Position numbers and translations under genes: made by a program. Positions 20,676 through 29,625 of a DNA stretch of 64,000 nucleotides are shown piece by piece; the first letter of the stretch is position 1; each line of letters begins with the position of its first letter. This DNA comes from Neisseria subflava (GTDB taxonomy: Bacteria > Pseudomonadota > Gammaproteobacteria > Burkholderiales > Neisseriaceae). A model generated the notes under the pieces. It saw only the letters and a list, made by a program, of their open reading frames with translations. It was not told where the DNA came from and did no database searches. The DNA is taken from the NCBI RefSeq assembly GCF_003044935.1, contig NZ_POXP01000003.1:248001-312000 (forward strand), written 5' to 3'.

Positions 20676-21671
20676 ATGAGCCTGAAAAACCGCCATTTTT
20701 TAAAACTTTTGGATTTTACGCCGGAAGAAATTACCACCTATCTCGACCTTGCAGCCGAATTGAAGGCTGCTAAAAAAGCAGGGCGCGAAGTGCAGCGGAT
20801 GAAGGGGAAAAACATTGCTCTGATTTTCGAGAAAACATCAACCCGCACCCGTTGCGCGTTTGAAGTGGCCGCACGTGATCAAGGTGCAGGGGTAACTTAT
20901 CTGGAGCCGTCTGCCAGCCAAATCGGGCATAAGGAAAGCATTAAGGATACGGCGCGTGTTTTGGGGCGGATGTTTGACGGTATCGAATATCGCGGCTTTG
21001 GACAGGATGTGGTGGAAGAGCTGGCCAAGTATGCAGGCGTACCTGTATTCAATGGTTTGACCAACGAGTTCCACCCGACTCAAATGCTAGCTGATGCGCT
21101 GACGATGCGTGAGCATAGCAACAAACCTTTGAACCAAATTGCGTTTGCCTATGTCGGCGATGCGCGTTACAACATGGCCAATTCGTTGCTGGTGTTGGCT
21201 GCGAAACTGGGCATGGACGTGCGTATCGGTGCGCCGAAAAGCCTGTGGCCGTCTGAAAACATTATCGAGACGGTGCAGGCTATTGCCAAAGAGACCGGTG
21301 GACGCATTCTGTTGACGGAGAATGTGCAGGAAGCCGTAAAAGGCGTGGATTTTATCCATACCGATGTGTGGGTCAGCATGGGCGAGCCTAAAGAGGCTTG
21401 GCAGGAGCGTATTGATTTGCTGAAAGGTTACCGAGTTACGCCCGAATTAATGGCCGCTGCTGAAAATCCGCAAGTCAAGTTTATGCATTGCCTGCCTGCT
21501 TTCCATAATCGCGAAACTAAAGTCGGCGAATGGATTTATGAGACATTCGGCCTGAATGGTGTGGAAGTAACGGAAGAAGTCTTTGAAAGCGAAGCCAGTA
21601 TTGTGTTTGATCAGGCAGAAAACCGGATGCACACGATTAAAGCGGTGATGGTAGCGGCATTGGGCGATTGA
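20676..21671 (+). CDS. argF: Ornithine carbamoyltransferase
   Basis: Enzyme of 331 residues joining carbamoyl phosphate and ornithine to citrulline in arginine synthesis. The carbamoyl-phosphate loop FEKTSTRTR (about 50-58), the FHPTQ segment (about 133-137), the ornithine-binding SMG loop and the [11 protein letters not shown] motif (about 272-282) are present. A DUS core lies within the coding sequence (21249-21258, encoding WPSEN). A strong hairpin follows the gene. ArgF rather than the catabolic ArcB is assumed, as no arc genes are near. Confidence 0.95.
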   Translation: MSLKNRHFLKLLDFTPEEITTYLDLAAELKAAKKAGREVQRMKGKNIALIFEKTSTRTRCAFEVAARDQGAGVTYLEPSASQIGHKESIKDTARVLGRMFDGIEYRGFGQDVVEELAKYAGVPVFNGLTNEFHPTQMLADALTMREHSNKPLNQIAFAYVGDARYNMANSLLVLAAKLGMDVRIGAPKSLWPSENIIETVQAIAKETGGRILLTENVQEAVKGVDFIHTDVWVSMGEPKEAWQERIDLLKGYRVTPELMAAAENPQVKFMHCLPAFHNRETKVGEWIYETFGLNGVEVTEEVFESEASIVFDQAENRMHTIKAVMVAALGD

Positions 21672-21719
21672 TTTTGGCGCTCAACGCTGCTTACTGCTCC
21701 ATTTAATAGAGATTAAATA

Positions 21720-21754
21720 AAGGCCGTCTGAAAGAAAGACTTTCAGACGGCCTT
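21720..21754. terminator. DUS-pair terminator between argF and TraB gene
   Basis: A perfect 15-bp stem (AAGGCCGTCTGAAAG, 21720-21734, with its complement 21740-21754) around AAAGA. It lies between convergent genes. Confidence 0.85.
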
Positions 21755-21770
21755 GTCGTTTGCTTGGGGT

Positions 21771-22757
21771 TTATTGCCAAATCAGAACTTTGGGTTCGGG
21801 CGTTACTTGATAGCCTTCTTTACGTAGCAGTTCGATTAAGCCTTTTTCGCTGGGTAAATGGGCAATACCGACGGCAAAGAGGGTGCTTTGTTTGGCCGAT
21901 TGCTTGCGGATTTCAGGCAGCCATGCCAAGTTGCGGCGGATTAGAAGGTCGTTTTTCAGCCAATCGGACATGGCTTTGGCGTGTTTAGTATCAACAAGTT
22001 TGAGGGTGCGCTGTTCGGTTTCTTCCAAAAGTGGGATGAGTTCTTCAAAGCGGCCGTCTGAATAGGCTTGATGGAGTTTTTTGATATCTTCGGTTTCTTC
22101 TTTATTGGTTTTAATGCTGGCTTTCAGAAAGTTGAGCATGGTTTCTTCAGGCTGTGCTTTGAAGATCGCGGTAACATCGTCCAAGCTTTCTAATGAACCA
22201 CGCGGTTTGTTGATATTGACTGCTGCGTTGGTTAGCAACATATCTGCACCGGTTTCTGCGCTATATCCTTGGGGAAATGCGCTGCCGGCAAAAACCAATG
22301 CTGCCCACGGATGGAGTTTGTCGGCAATCTGGGCGATAGGTTGACTTTCTTCATTTTGTGAATAGATTTCTTGTAAAAGACGGAAATCTGCTTTGCCAAG
22401 CTTGCGGCTGAGTGGTTCGGTACTCATGACTTCCTTGAAGTATTTTTGATACATTTTTTTCGTTTCCGGACTGCTGTCCGGCAGTGGGTCAACTTCTGTC
22501 GTTAGTTGGTCGGTGGATTGCAACAGTTTGAGGGCATCGGAAGACAAGGTTTGATTGGTTTGCCCCATGTGGATGGTGCCGAGCAGATAGGAATCGGGTT
22601 GGCCTTCTTTGCTGATTTTCCAAACATTGCTGGTGAGTTTAGGCTGCTGCCAATTGAGTTCGGCAGGTTTGTTTTCGGGTGAGGTCGAGGCGGGTTTGCA
22701 GGCGCCCAGGGCAAGGGCGGTCAATGGCACAAGCAGGCAGGCAAGCAGTTTTTTCAT
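21771..22757 (-). CDS. TraB/GumN-family lipoprotein
   Basis: Predicted lipoprotein of 328 residues. The start at 22757 gives a signal peptide with lipobox LALGACK (Cys near 20); the frame is open further upstream to 23075 but that would bury the signal and overlap the DUF1289 gene. The TraB/GumN domain covers about 45-325: LLGTIHMG early, the central Glu-rich helical part, and AVGIAHLPSEKGLIELLRKEGY at the end, with conserved Gly-His motifs (GTIHMG, GIAHLP) typical of this metalloprotease-like, tiki-related family. Its function in Neisseria is unknown. Confidence 0.85.
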   Translation of the reverse strand: MKKLLACLLVPLTALALGACKPASTSPENKPAELNWQQPKLTSNVWKISKEGQPDSYLLGTIHMGQTNQTLSSDALKLLQSTDQLTTEVDPLPDSSPETKKMYQKYFKEVMSTEPLSRKLGKADFRLLQEIYSQNEESQPIAQIADKLHPWAALVFAGSAFPQGYSAETGADMLLTNAAVNINKPRGSLESLDDVTAIFKAQPEETMLNFLKASIKTNKEETEDIKKLHQAYSDGRFEELIPLLEETEQRTLKLVDTKHAKAMSDWLKNDLLIRRNLAWLPEIRKQSAKQSTLFAVGIAHLPSEKGLIELLRKEGYQVTPEPKVLIWQ

Positions 22758-22795
22758 GTTTTTCCTTATTGTGGTGTGCGGTAGGCAAGGGCAAT

Positions 22796-23041
22796 TTAGA
22801 AATCGAGCAGGTTTTGAACCGGATGTTCTCCCGTTTCGGGTTTTTCCATTTTGCGGTTGCGGATTTTGGCTTTCCTGAGGGATAGAAGGTGCATGACTTG
22901 ATGCTTTTGGCTGTCGGTCATCTGGAGCCAGTACAGGCGCTCTTCCCGGCTGCGCAGGCAGCCTTTGCAATAACCTTTGGCATTGGCTTCGCAGACACCT
23001 ATACAGGGACTGGGGATGGGGAAAAAATCGGGTTGTTCCAT
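22796..23041 (-). CDS. DUF1289 small cysteine-rich protein
   Basis: Protein of 81 residues with the DUF1289 motif PSPCIGVCEANAKGYCKGCLRS (about residues 10-31), whose four cysteines could hold a metal or iron-sulfur centre. It lies 38 bases upstream of the TraB/GumN lipoprotein on the same strand and is probably its operon partner. A proline/aspartate-poor C-terminal tail has no motif. The biochemical role of DUF1289 is unknown. Confidence 0.85.
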   Translation of the reverse strand: MEQPDFFPIPSPCIGVCEANAKGYCKGCLRSREERLYWLQMTDSQKHQVMHLLSLRKAKIRNRKMEKPETGEHPVQNLLDF

Positions 23042-23394
23042 ATTTTAAAAGCGTTTGAGACAAGAGACCGGACAAACCAAAATTGCAGACTGCATTCGTA
23101 TTTATCTAAACACGATCGGTGTATCCAGCAGGGTTCCTACCAATATCCAATTGAGTTGATCATTTCAATAAGTTCTAGGCATAAAAAACCTAAGAGAAAC
23201 CATAAATATATTGCAGATTATATCTTGTACTGCAATGGTATCGTATCGATTCAAAATGGGGGAGCAAAGTGTACAGTAAGGTCTCCAAGATCAATTACGG
23301 TATGTTTGGCAGAATCATGTTTTAATACAAATCTAGAGTTCCTCTATATTTTGATTTTCAGACGACCTTATGCTCAGCTCCAACTATTTGCACT
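23042..23394. other. Intergenic stretch without a convincing gene
   Basis: About 350 AT-rich bases between the DUF1289 gene and a DUF202-like gene. An open plus-strand frame reaches across it into the next gene's antisense and lacks a ribosome site. A short tail in another frame ending at 23328 (SKVSKINYGMFGRIMF) could be a decayed coding end. Near 23363 a degenerate DUS (TTCAGACGACC) is present. Confidence 0.4.
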
Positions 23395-23727
23395 TTATGA
23401 CTTAATCAGTTTACGCAAAGACTGGTTGTTGTATTTGATATCGGCAATCATTCGGTCGTATTGGTGCATTCTACGGAGCGAGCGGGTAATCAGATAGACC
23501 GAGAAAAAAATCAAACTGATGTTCATCAGACTGACCAGTACGAGCAAAGGCCAAACATCAACGGCCTCATACCATTTCGATGTCGCAATCAGCGCACTGA
23601 AAATAGACAAAGGGAGTGCGAAAACGGCAATACCCGTACGCATGATAGCAAGTGCCGTGCGTTTTTCAGCAAGGAGAAGCTGTACTTGATTGATGCTGAG
23701 GATATCGTTTTGCTGTTCGGTAACCAT
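23395..23727 (-). CDS. DUF202-like small membrane protein
   Basis: Membrane protein of 110 residues. The start at ATG 23727 is chosen because the segment LLLAEKRTALAIMRTGIAVFALPLS then lies near the N-terminus as in DUF202 (YidH-type) proteins, where the same Glu-Arg-Thr and IRTGIA pattern precedes the first helix. Two membrane helices are visible (AIMRTGIAVFALPLSIFSAL; VWPLLVLVSLMNISLIFF), followed by a basic cytoplasmic tail. An upstream start at 23817 has no support. Role unknown. Confidence 0.75.
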   Translation of the reverse strand: MVTEQQNDILSINQVQLLLAEKRTALAIMRTGIAVFALPLSIFSALIATSKWYEAVDVWPLLVLVSLMNISLIFFSVYLITRSLRRMHQYDRMIADIKYNNQSLRKLIKS

Positions 23728-23815
23728 AGGATACGCGCCTATACAAATTAACTTTGAATTCTGATAAAGCGGAAAATATGGTTTTATGTTACCCGAAAGT
23801 ATTGAAAATAAAAAC

Positions 23816-23847
23816 AAAGGTCGTCTGAAAATTTTCAGACGACCTTT
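23816..23847. terminator. Perfect 32-bp palindrome of AGGTCGTCTGAA dialect
   Basis: AAAGGTCGTCTGAAAA followed directly by its complement, between hemN and the DUF202-like gene. Both arms carry the AGGTCGTCTGAA variant instead of the usual AGGCCGTCTGAA. Confidence 0.75.
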
Positions 23848-23858
23848 TCCATTTCTGT

Positions 23859-25280
23859 TTATACGGTTTGCGAGTATTTGGCTTTGGTTTCTTTATGGCG
23901 CAGATGGTAGTCGAACACCATAGCGATGTTGCGGATCAGGAAACGGCCCTTCGGCGTAACGGTCAGGCCGTGCGGTTTGAGACGAACCAGACCGAGGGTT
24001 TCCAGTTGCTTCATATCTTCCAGTTCCGCTACAAAATAGCGGCTAAACGGAATGCCGAACACGCTTTCGTAAATTTGATAATCAAGCGAGAAGCGGCACA
24101 TTAAATCCTGAATGATGTTGCGGCGCAAAATATCGTCTTGATTGAGCTGGTAGCCGCGCATAATCGGCAGATGTCCGGCATTGAGTGCGGCGTAATAGGC
24201 ATCGATGTCGCGCTCGTTTTGGGAGTAGGTGCTGCCGATTTTGCCGATAGAGGACACGCCGATCGCCACCAAGTCGCAGTCGGCATAGGTCGAGTAGCCT
24301 TGGAAGTTGCGTTGCAGGAAGCCTTCTTTGAGGGCGATGGAGAGCTCGTCGTCAGGTTTGGCAAAATGGTCCATGCCGATGAAAACGTAGCCGCGCTCAG
24401 TCAGGGTTTGGACGCAATATTGCAGCATATCGAGTTTTTCTTCGCTGCTGGGAACGACATTAGTGTCGATACGGCGTTGCGGTTTGAAGATATGCGGCAG
24501 GTGGGCGTAGTGGTAAAGGGCGAGGCGGTCGGGATCGAGGGATAAGACCGTATCGATGGTAGTTTTGATGCTTTCGGTGTTTTGGTGCGGCAGGCCGTAA
24601 ATCAAATCGACGCTGACCGATTTAAATCCGGCTTCACGCGCGGCATCAATTACTTCTTTAGTTTCTTCATAACTTTGAATGCGGTTGACCGCTTCCTGCA
24701 CTTTAGGGTCAAAGTCTTGAATGCCGACACTCATGCGGTTGAAACCGAGTTTGCCCAGTTTGAGGACGGTTTCGCGGCTGACTTTGCGCGGGTCGATTTC
24801 GATGGAGTATTCGCCGTTGGGGATGAGCTGGAAGTATTTTCGGATCATTTCGAAGACGCGTTCGAGTTGGTCGTCGCTTAGGAATGTCGGCGTGCCGCCG
24901 CCGAAGTGGAGTTGCGCAAGCTGGTGTCGTCCGCCTAAATGTGGTGCCAGCAACTCCATTTCTTTTTCTAGATATTGGATATAGGCATCGGCACGGCTTT
25001 TGTCTTTGGTAATGATTTTATTGCAGCCGCAGTAATAGCAGATGGTATTGCAGAAGGGAATGTGGATGTAGAGCGAAAGGGGTTTGTTGAGCGCGCCCAT
25101 GTTGCGCAGGTTTAAAGCTTGGATATATTCGGCTTCTTTAAAGCCTTCATGGAAGCGGTCGGCGGTCGGATAGGATGTATAACGCGGACCGCTTGATGGC
25201 AAGCTGGCAATCAATTCGCGGTCGAATTCCGGTAATTCATTGTTTGTGTTGGTGTTATTTGAGATGGGGATGATTTTCAT
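23859..25280 (-). CDS. hemN: Oxygen-independent coproporphyrinogen III dehydrogenase
   Basis: Radical SAM enzyme of 473 residues that makes protoporphyrinogen IX from coproporphyrinogen III without oxygen. The cluster motif is in YIHIPFCNTICYYCGCNK (about residues 70-87), giving CxxxCxxC plus the extra cysteine typical of HemN. FGGGTPTFL, the DPRKVSRE strand and the HemN C-terminal domain (LMCRFSLDY to the end) are present, so it is HemN and not the heme chaperone HemW. It diverges from fnr, with an FNR-type box between them, which agrees with induction at low oxygen. Confidence 0.95.
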   Translation of the reverse strand: MKIIPISNNTNTNNELPEFDRELIASLPSSGPRYTSYPTADRFHEGFKEAEYIQALNLRNMGALNKPLSLYIHIPFCNTICYYCGCNKIITKDKSRADAYIQYLEKEMELLAPHLGGRHQLAQLHFGGGTPTFLSDDQLERVFEMIRKYFQLIPNGEYSIEIDPRKVSRETVLKLGKLGFNRMSVGIQDFDPKVQEAVNRIQSYEETKEVIDAAREAGFKSVSVDLIYGLPHQNTESIKTTIDTVLSLDPDRLALYHYAHLPHIFKPQRRIDTNVVPSSEEKLDMLQYCVQTLTERGYVFIGMDHFAKPDDELSIALKEGFLQRNFQGYSTYADCDLVAIGVSSIGKIGSTYSQNERDIDAYYAALNAGHLPIMRGYQLNQDDILRRNIIQDLMCRFSLDYQIYESVFGIPFSRYFVAELEDMKQLETLGLVRLKPHGLTVTPKGRFLIRNIAMVFDYHLRHKETKAKYSQTV

Positions 25281-25374
25281 GGTCGGGGCTTGTAGTATGA
25301 AGTAAGGAAATTAGGGAAAATTTTAGTCAAAATTTCGATAGTTTGGTAGAATGCCTCATAATGATATGCCGACT

Positions 25375-25388
25375 TTGACATGGGTCAA
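25375..25388. promoter_or_regulatory. FNR-type box between hemN and fnr
   Basis: TTGAC-ATGG-GTCAA is a perfect inverted repeat with the FNR spacing (consensus TTGAT-N4-ATCAA, one base off in each half). It is 55 bases from the fnr start and about 95 from the hemN start, so it could control either or both. Confidence 0.7.
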
Positions 25389-25442
25389 TAGTTATTCGGC
25401 TTAATCAGGGATTTATAGAACTATGCAGATTAAGGGTGCGTT

Positions 25443-26177
25443 ATGGCCACACACAATGCAACACATCAAATGAAAACCTTGTGTTCCACATGTTCTTTAC
25501 GCGAGCTGTGTTTGCCTGTCGGACTGATGCCTAACGAATTTTCACAATTAGACGCGGTTATTCGTCAAAGCCGCCGTCTGAAAAAAGGTGAATACCTGTT
25601 CCGTGCCGGCGAGCCGTTTACCTCTTTGTTTGCCATCCGTGTGGGCTTCTTTAAGACAACAGTCGCCAGCCAAGATGGACGAGATCAGGTAACCGGCTTT
25701 TTTATGTCGGGCGAGCTGATCGGTATGGATGGGATTTGTTCCCATATTCACAGCTGTGATGCTGTGGCTTTGGAAGACAGCGAGGTATGCGAGCTTCCGT
25801 TTACGCACATTGAAGAACTCGGTCAGGATATTCCCAGCCTCCGTTCTCACTTTTTCCGCTTGATGAGCCGTGAAATTGTCCGAGATCAGGGCGTTATGTT
25901 GCTTTTGGGCAATATGCGCGCTGAAGAGCGATTGGCGGCATTCTTGCTCAACCTGTCCCAGCGTCTCTATTCACGAGGTTTTGCCGCCAATGATTTTATC
26001 TTGCGGATGTCGCGTGAGGAAATCGGCAGCTATTTGGGGCTGAAGCTGGAAACAGTCAGCCGCACCTTGTCTAAATTCCATCATGAAGGCTTGATTTCGG
26101 TTGAACACAAACACATCAAAATCTTAGATGCGACAGCCTTGAAGAAAATGGTTTCCGGTTGTTCGCACGCTATCTGA
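25443..26177 (+). CDS. fnr: FNR oxygen-responsive transcription regulator
   Basis: CRP/FNR-family regulator of 244 residues. The iron-sulfur ligands are visible: Cys14, Cys17 and Cys23 (C-x2-C-x5-C) and Cys116 in SEVCELPF, matching the four cysteines of E. coli FNR. The effector domain covers about 30-150, the dimer helix follows, and the recognition helix carries ETVSR (near 205), the Glu/Ser/Arg set that reads TTGAT half sites. AAGGG lies 7 bases before ATG 25443. Expected targets here are hemN, fnr itself and nosR; in meningococcus FNR also drives aniA. Confidence 0.95.
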   Translation: MATHNATHQMKTLCSTCSLRELCLPVGLMPNEFSQLDAVIRQSRRLKKGEYLFRAGEPFTSLFAIRVGFFKTTVASQDGRDQVTGFFMSGELIGMDGICSHIHSCDAVALEDSEVCELPFTHIEELGQDIPSLRSHFFRLMSREIVRDQGVMLLLGNMRAEERLAAFLLNLSQRLYSRGFAANDFILRMSREEIGSYLGLKLETVSRTLSKFHHEGLISVEHKHIKILDATALKKMVSGCSHAI

Positions 26178-26182
26178 ATCTT

Positions 26183-26215
26183 AGGCCGTCTGAAATATTT
26201 CAGACGGCCTTTTTA
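26183..26215 (+). terminator. DUS-pair terminator after fnr
   Basis: AGGCCGTCTGAAA (26183-26195), loop TA, TTTCAGACGGCCT (26198-26210), then TTTTT. Confidence 0.9.
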
Positions 26216-26263
26216 ACAAGAATTAAAGAATAATTGTTAAGTTACGAAAGTGATAGTCAGATT

Positions 26264-27214
26264 TCAAATTGAAAAATCTTCAACAACCGGCGTGTACAGA
26301 ATGCGGTCGACTACTTCTCTGGTCAGTTTTGGTGCAAACATCTGGATAAAGTCATACGCGTAACCGCGCAGGTAAGTATCCGAGCGTAAGGCTATCCAAG
26401 TGGGCGACGGTTCAAATAAGTGCGCCGCATCAATCAGCTGTAAATCTTGATCGACCGCAGGATCGTACGCCATTTTGGCCATCAAACCAACGCCCAAGCC
26501 TAAGCGGACATACGTCTTCAATACATCCGTATCGGCAGCCGATAAGGCAACATCAGGTTGCTCAATATGCGCTTTATTAAATGTACGCGCAATGCTGCTG
26601 CCGGAATTAAAAGCAAATTCGTAAGTAACCAGCGGAAAAGAAGCCAAATCTTCAAGGCTTAAAGGATTGCGGCAGTCCAAAAGAGGGTGGTCATGCGGAA
26701 CAATGACGGCATGGTTCCATTCATAGCAGGGCAGTTTGCCCAACTCAGGATGATCATCAATCTGTTCGGTAATAATTGCCAAATCAGCTTCGCCGCTGCT
26801 GACCATTTGCGCAATGGCAGAAGGGCTGCCTTGTTTGATGGTCAAATTGACCTTGGGGTAGTTTTTGACAAATTCCGCAACGATTTTGGGCAAAGCATAG
26901 CGCGCCTGGGTATGCGTTGTCGCAATGGTCAGCGAGCCGCTGTCATGATCGGTAAACTCGCTACCGATATTTTTAATGTTTTGTACATCACGTAAAATTC
27001 GTTCCGAAATCTCTAATACGGCTTTGCCCGGTTGCGAAACGGAAACCACACGCTTGCCGCTGCGGATAAAAATTTGGATACCCAATTCTTCTTCAAGCAG
27101 GCGGATTTGTTTGGAAATGCCGGGTTGGGATGTAAAAAGCGCATCGGCAGCCTCGGAGACATTCAGATTGTGTCGGTAAACCTCAAGGGCATAACGTAAT
27201 TGTTGCAGTTTCAT
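26264..27214 (-). CDS. cysB: LysR-type regulator CysB
   Basis: Transcription regulator of 316 residues. MKLQQLRYALEVYRHNLNVSEAADALF at the N-terminus is the CysB helix-turn-helix signature, followed by TSQPGISKQIRLLEEELG. The effector domain (about 90-316) contains TTHTQARYALP, the sulfate/acetylserine pocket region of the family. The start is placed at ATG 27214; a TTG at 27259 would extend it without a ribosome site. CysB activates sulfate uptake and cysteine genes in response to acetylserine in enteric bacteria; targets in Neisseria are not shown here. Confidence 0.9.
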   Translation of the reverse strand: MKLQQLRYALEVYRHNLNVSEAADALFTSQPGISKQIRLLEEELGIQIFIRSGKRVVSVSQPGKAVLEISERILRDVQNIKNIGSEFTDHDSGSLTIATTHTQARYALPKIVAEFVKNYPKVNLTIKQGSPSAIAQMVSSGEADLAIITEQIDDHPELGKLPCYEWNHAVIVPHDHPLLDCRNPLSLEDLASFPLVTYEFAFNSGSSIARTFNKAHIEQPDVALSAADTDVLKTYVRLGLGVGLMAKMAYDPAVDQDLQLIDAAHLFEPSPTWIALRSDTYLRGYAYDFIQMFAPKLTREVVDRILYTPVVEDFSI

Positions 27215-27515
27215 GGTAGCAGTATCGGATACGTTGTTATTGTGGATTTTGTGCGACAAACGGTATGTAATTTAACATATTTTGCCCGGTTTTGCCCTGA
27301 GTTTTGAAAACGTTTGTTTTTAATGAAAATATCTTTTAATGATATGAAAATAGGAAATCTGTGAATGAAAGGGGGATGAAGTTTTGTTGTTTTTGTACAA
27401 CTTTGGGCGGATGAATTGGCTGATTTTGCCCTAAATTAATGACACAAGATTGATTTTTCGGCATGATTAACTACTAGGAAGCAGGCACTTCATGATTGTT
27501 TGAAGGCATCGAGTA
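27215..27515. other. Intergenic region cysB-rmpM
   Basis: About 300 AT-rich bases with no gene. Several short direct motifs (TTTTGCCC at two places, 27285 and 27424 areas) are seen but no confident operator. Confidence 0.4.
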
Positions 27516-27545
27516 TTGACAGTTTGCCTTGCGCTTCTTTATAGT
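27516..27545 (+). promoter_or_regulatory. Sigma-70 promoter of rmpM
   Basis: TTGACA (27516-27521), 18-base spacer, TATAGT (27540-27545); the leader to the ATG is then about 105 bases. Confidence 0.75.
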
Positions 27546-27656
27546 GCAACCTGATATATCCGATTTGCCGCTGTTTTGATACTGCGGCCTGTATATTGGT
27601 ACTTTGCAGCGGTTGCTTTCCTAGTCCGCCGCATAACAATTTGATGAGGGAATAAA

Positions 27657-28418
27657 ATGACCAAACAGCTGAAATTAAGCGCATTGTTCGTTGCCTTGGT
27701 TGCCTCTGGCACCGCTATGGCCAGCGAAGCGCACACCAAACACGGTTACACCGTAAGCAGCCAATCTCAAGAAATCGTCCGTAACAACTACGGCGAATGC
27801 TGGAAAAACAGCTACTTCGACAAAGCTACCGAAGGCCGTGTTGAATGTGGTGACCGCGAAGCAGTTGCTCCTGTACAACAAGCTCCTGAGTATGTTGATG
27901 AAACTGTTTCCCTGTCTTCTAAAACTCTGTTCGGCTTCGACAAAGACAACCTCCGTCCTGAAGCTCAAGAGAACCTGAACGCTTTGGCTCAACGCCTGAG
28001 CAACGAAAGCGTACAAACCGTACGTGTTGAAGGTCATACCGACTTCATGGGTTCTGAACAATACAACCAAGCTCTGTCTGAGCGTCGTGCCAACGTAGTT
28101 GCTAACTACTTGGTAGGCCGTGGCGTTGCTTCTAGCAAAATCTCTGCAGTAGGTCTGGGCGAATCTCAAGCTCAAATGACTGCTACTTGTGAAGCTGAAG
28201 TTGCTAAACTGGGCAAAAAAGTTTCTAAAGCTAAGAAACGTGCTGCTCTTATCGCTTGTATCGAACCTGACCGTCGCGTTGATGTTAAAATCCGCAGCGT
28301 TGTTACTCGTCAAGTTGCTCCGGGTCAAACTATCGAAGGTCAAGGCGAATTGCCTGCTACTGATGAAGGTTGGATCCCAGCTCCTTACAATGGCGTTCAC
28401 GGTTACGCTAAACCTTAA
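27657..28418 (+). CDS. rmpM: RmpM, OmpA-family peptidoglycan-binding protein (class 4)
   Basis: Periplasmic/outer-membrane-associated protein of 253 residues. A signal peptide ends near AMA (residue 22). The N-terminal part ([23 protein letters not shown]) matches the region that binds the porins. The OmpA-C domain (about 90-220) has [32 protein letters not shown] with the Asp and Arg that hold diaminopimelate, and [12 protein letters not shown]. RmpM stabilises porin complexes on the cell wall. Unlike the meningococcal protein as I recall it, the proline-rich hinge is nearly absent (only APVQQAPEY) and the tail differs. Confidence 0.95.
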   Translation: MTKQLKLSALFVALVASGTAMASEAHTKHGYTVSSQSQEIVRNNYGECWKNSYFDKATEGRVECGDREAVAPVQQAPEYVDETVSLSSKTLFGFDKDNLRPEAQENLNALAQRLSNESVQTVRVEGHTDFMGSEQYNQALSERRANVVANYLVGRGVASSKISAVGLGESQAQMTATCEAEVAKLGKKVSKAKKRAALIACIEPDRRVDVKIRSVVTRQVAPGQTIEGQGELPATDEGWIPAPYNGVHGYAKP

Positions 28419-28430
28419 TCGGTTTTTGAA

Positions 28431-28462
28431 AAATGCCCTGCATATTGCAGGGCATTTTTTTA
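28431..28462 (+). terminator. Terminator of rmpM
   Basis: AAATGCCCTGCA (28431-28442), loop TAT, TGCAGGGCATTT (28446-28457), then T residues. Confidence 0.93.
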
Positions 28463-28503
28463 TGGTTTATATTTGAAGAGTCGGGGAATTCATGATTCAA
28501 AAT

Positions 28504-28543
28504 AAAAGGCCGTCCGAAAATAAGTCTTTCAGACGGCCTTTTA
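28504..28543. terminator. Imperfect DUS pair
   Basis: AAAAGGCCGTCCGAAA faces TTTCAGACGGCCTTTT; one arm has C for T in the DUS core. It lies between rmpM and the DUF4149 gene. Confidence 0.65.
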
Positions 28544-28553
28544 TTAAGACGGA

Positions 28554-28982
28554 TTAGTTTGGCTTGGGCCATTTCCATACGCAAACAGCGGCGAGTATTG
28601 TGCAAATCAAAAAGATGATACTGGATAAGCCATGCCAAATGCCGAATGTACCGCCTACTAGAGACAGCAGCCAGTTATCCAGTCCGTACTTGTGTGCCTC
28701 GATAACCGGCGTAACCAAAAGATGATTACAGGCTAAGAGTAGCCAAAGTACCAAGATCCACCAAGAGAGGGAGGCAAGTTGCCGTCTGAAAAAGGCATAG
28801 GCTGCGCCAAAAATAGCTAAGCCGCATATTGCTGTGATGGCAAATAAAATGCCGGCGATTTCTCCTGCCAGCATTTTGGGCAGGATGCGGAACAGGATAG
28901 GGGCAGTAACATAGCCTGCTGTCAGCTGCATACCAAGCCACATGGCGGCAGCGGTTTGGATAATTTTGTATAGTAGATTCAT
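28554..28982 (-). CDS. DUF4149 membrane protein
   Basis: Membrane protein of 142 residues with four predicted helices (residues about 5-30, 45-70, 75-95 and 115-138) and the DUF4149/TMEM205-like pattern: AAAMWLGMQLTAGYVTAPILF, a phenylalanine-rich second helix and PVIEAHKYGLD before the last helix pair. It lies downstream of greA on the same strand but a DUS-pair terminator separates them. Function unknown. Confidence 0.8.
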   Translation of the reverse strand: MNLLYKIIQTAAAMWLGMQLTAGYVTAPILFRILPKMLAGEIAGILFAITAICGLAIFGAAYAFFRRQLASLSWWILVLWLLLACNHLLVTPVIEAHKYGLDNWLLSLVGGTFGIWHGLSSIIFLICTILAAVCVWKWPKPN

Positions 28983-29038
28983 TATGCTTCTCCTGGGAAG
29001 ATTTTATTTTCTTTAATTATGGTGTTTTTAGGTATAAC

Positions 29039-29074
29039 AAAAGGCCGTCTGAAAATGTTTTCAGACGGCCTTTT
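29039..29074. terminator. DUS-pair terminator after greA
   Basis: AAAAGGCCGTCTGAAAA and TTTTCAGACGGCCTTTT around TG, 17-bp arms, just past the greA stop codon. Confidence 0.88.
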
Positions 29075-29080
29075 GTTTAT

Positions 29081-29557
29081 TTAGATATATTGTACGGCAA
29101 TGATGTCATATTCACGCACGCCGCCGGGTGCTTGAACTTCTGCAACGTCGCCTTCTTCTTTGCCGATCAGGGCTCGGGCAATGGGGGAGCCAACGTAGAT
29201 TTTGCGTTCTTTGATATCTGCTTCATCTTCACCGACGATTTGGTAGGTAACTTGTTCTTCGGTTTCCAAGTCTTCCAGTGTCACAGTTGTACCGAACACG
29301 ATTTTGCCTTCTGCATGGATTTCGGCAGGGTTGATGATGTGCGCCATAGAGAGTTTGTGTTCCAACTCGGCGATACGGCCTTCGATAAAGCCTTGACGCT
29401 CTTTGGCGGCTTCGTATTCTGCGTTTTCAGACAAGTCGCCGTGCGAACGTGCTTCGGCGATGGCTTCAATGACTTCTGGGCGTGCTACGCTTTTGAGGTG
29501 TTGAAGTTCTTGTTTTAACAATTCTGCACCACGGACGGTCAAAGGGATTTTTTGCAT
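29081..29557 (-). CDS. greA: Transcription elongation factor GreA
   Basis: Factor of 158 residues that enters the RNA polymerase secondary channel and promotes cleavage of backtracked RNA. The N-terminal coiled coil (about 1-75) bears the acidic tip in [15 protein letters not shown]; the C-terminal FKBP-like domain includes [15 protein letters not shown]. The start is ATG 29557: the ATGGAGAAC upstream provides the GGAG ribosome site, so a start at 29569 is unlikely. It is transcribed behind a hairpin-containing leader that may attenuate it. Confidence 0.95.
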   Translation of the reverse strand: MQKIPLTVRGAELLKQELQHLKSVARPEVIEAIAEARSHGDLSENAEYEAAKERQGFIEGRIAELEHKLSMAHIINPAEIHAEGKIVFGTTVTLEDLETEEQVTYQIVGEDEADIKERKIYVGSPIARALIGKEEGDVAEVQAPGGVREYDIIAVQYI

Positions 29558-29597
29558 TGAGTTCTCCATGAAAGCATGATGATGCTTTTAAAATTTT

Positions 29598-29622
29598 ATC
29601 CGGCCACGCGCGGTAGCCGGAT
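29598..29622 (-). ncRNA. Second hairpin in greA leader
   Basis: On the minus strand ATCCGGC and GCCGGAT form a stem around a GC-rich loop, 41 bases before the greA ATG, followed by AAAATTTTAAAA. It may be a second stop or a ribosome-site-proximal structure. Confidence 0.5.
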
Positions 29623-29625
29623 TGA

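Noticed and set aside
22758-23075. Extended N-terminus of the TraB/GumN frame
   Set aside because: It would overlap the DUF1289 gene and place the lipoprotein signal peptide inside the protein.
22889-23497. Plus-strand frame of 202 codons across the DUF1289 to DUF202 gap
   Set aside because: Its first part is antisense to DUF1289 and its last part antisense to the DUF202-like gene; no ribosome site and no coherent domain.
27215-27259. TTG start 15 codons upstream of the cysB ATG
   Set aside because: The ATG gives the conserved CysB N-terminus MKLQQLRYALEVYRHNLN; the upstream extension has no counterpart in the family and no ribosome site.
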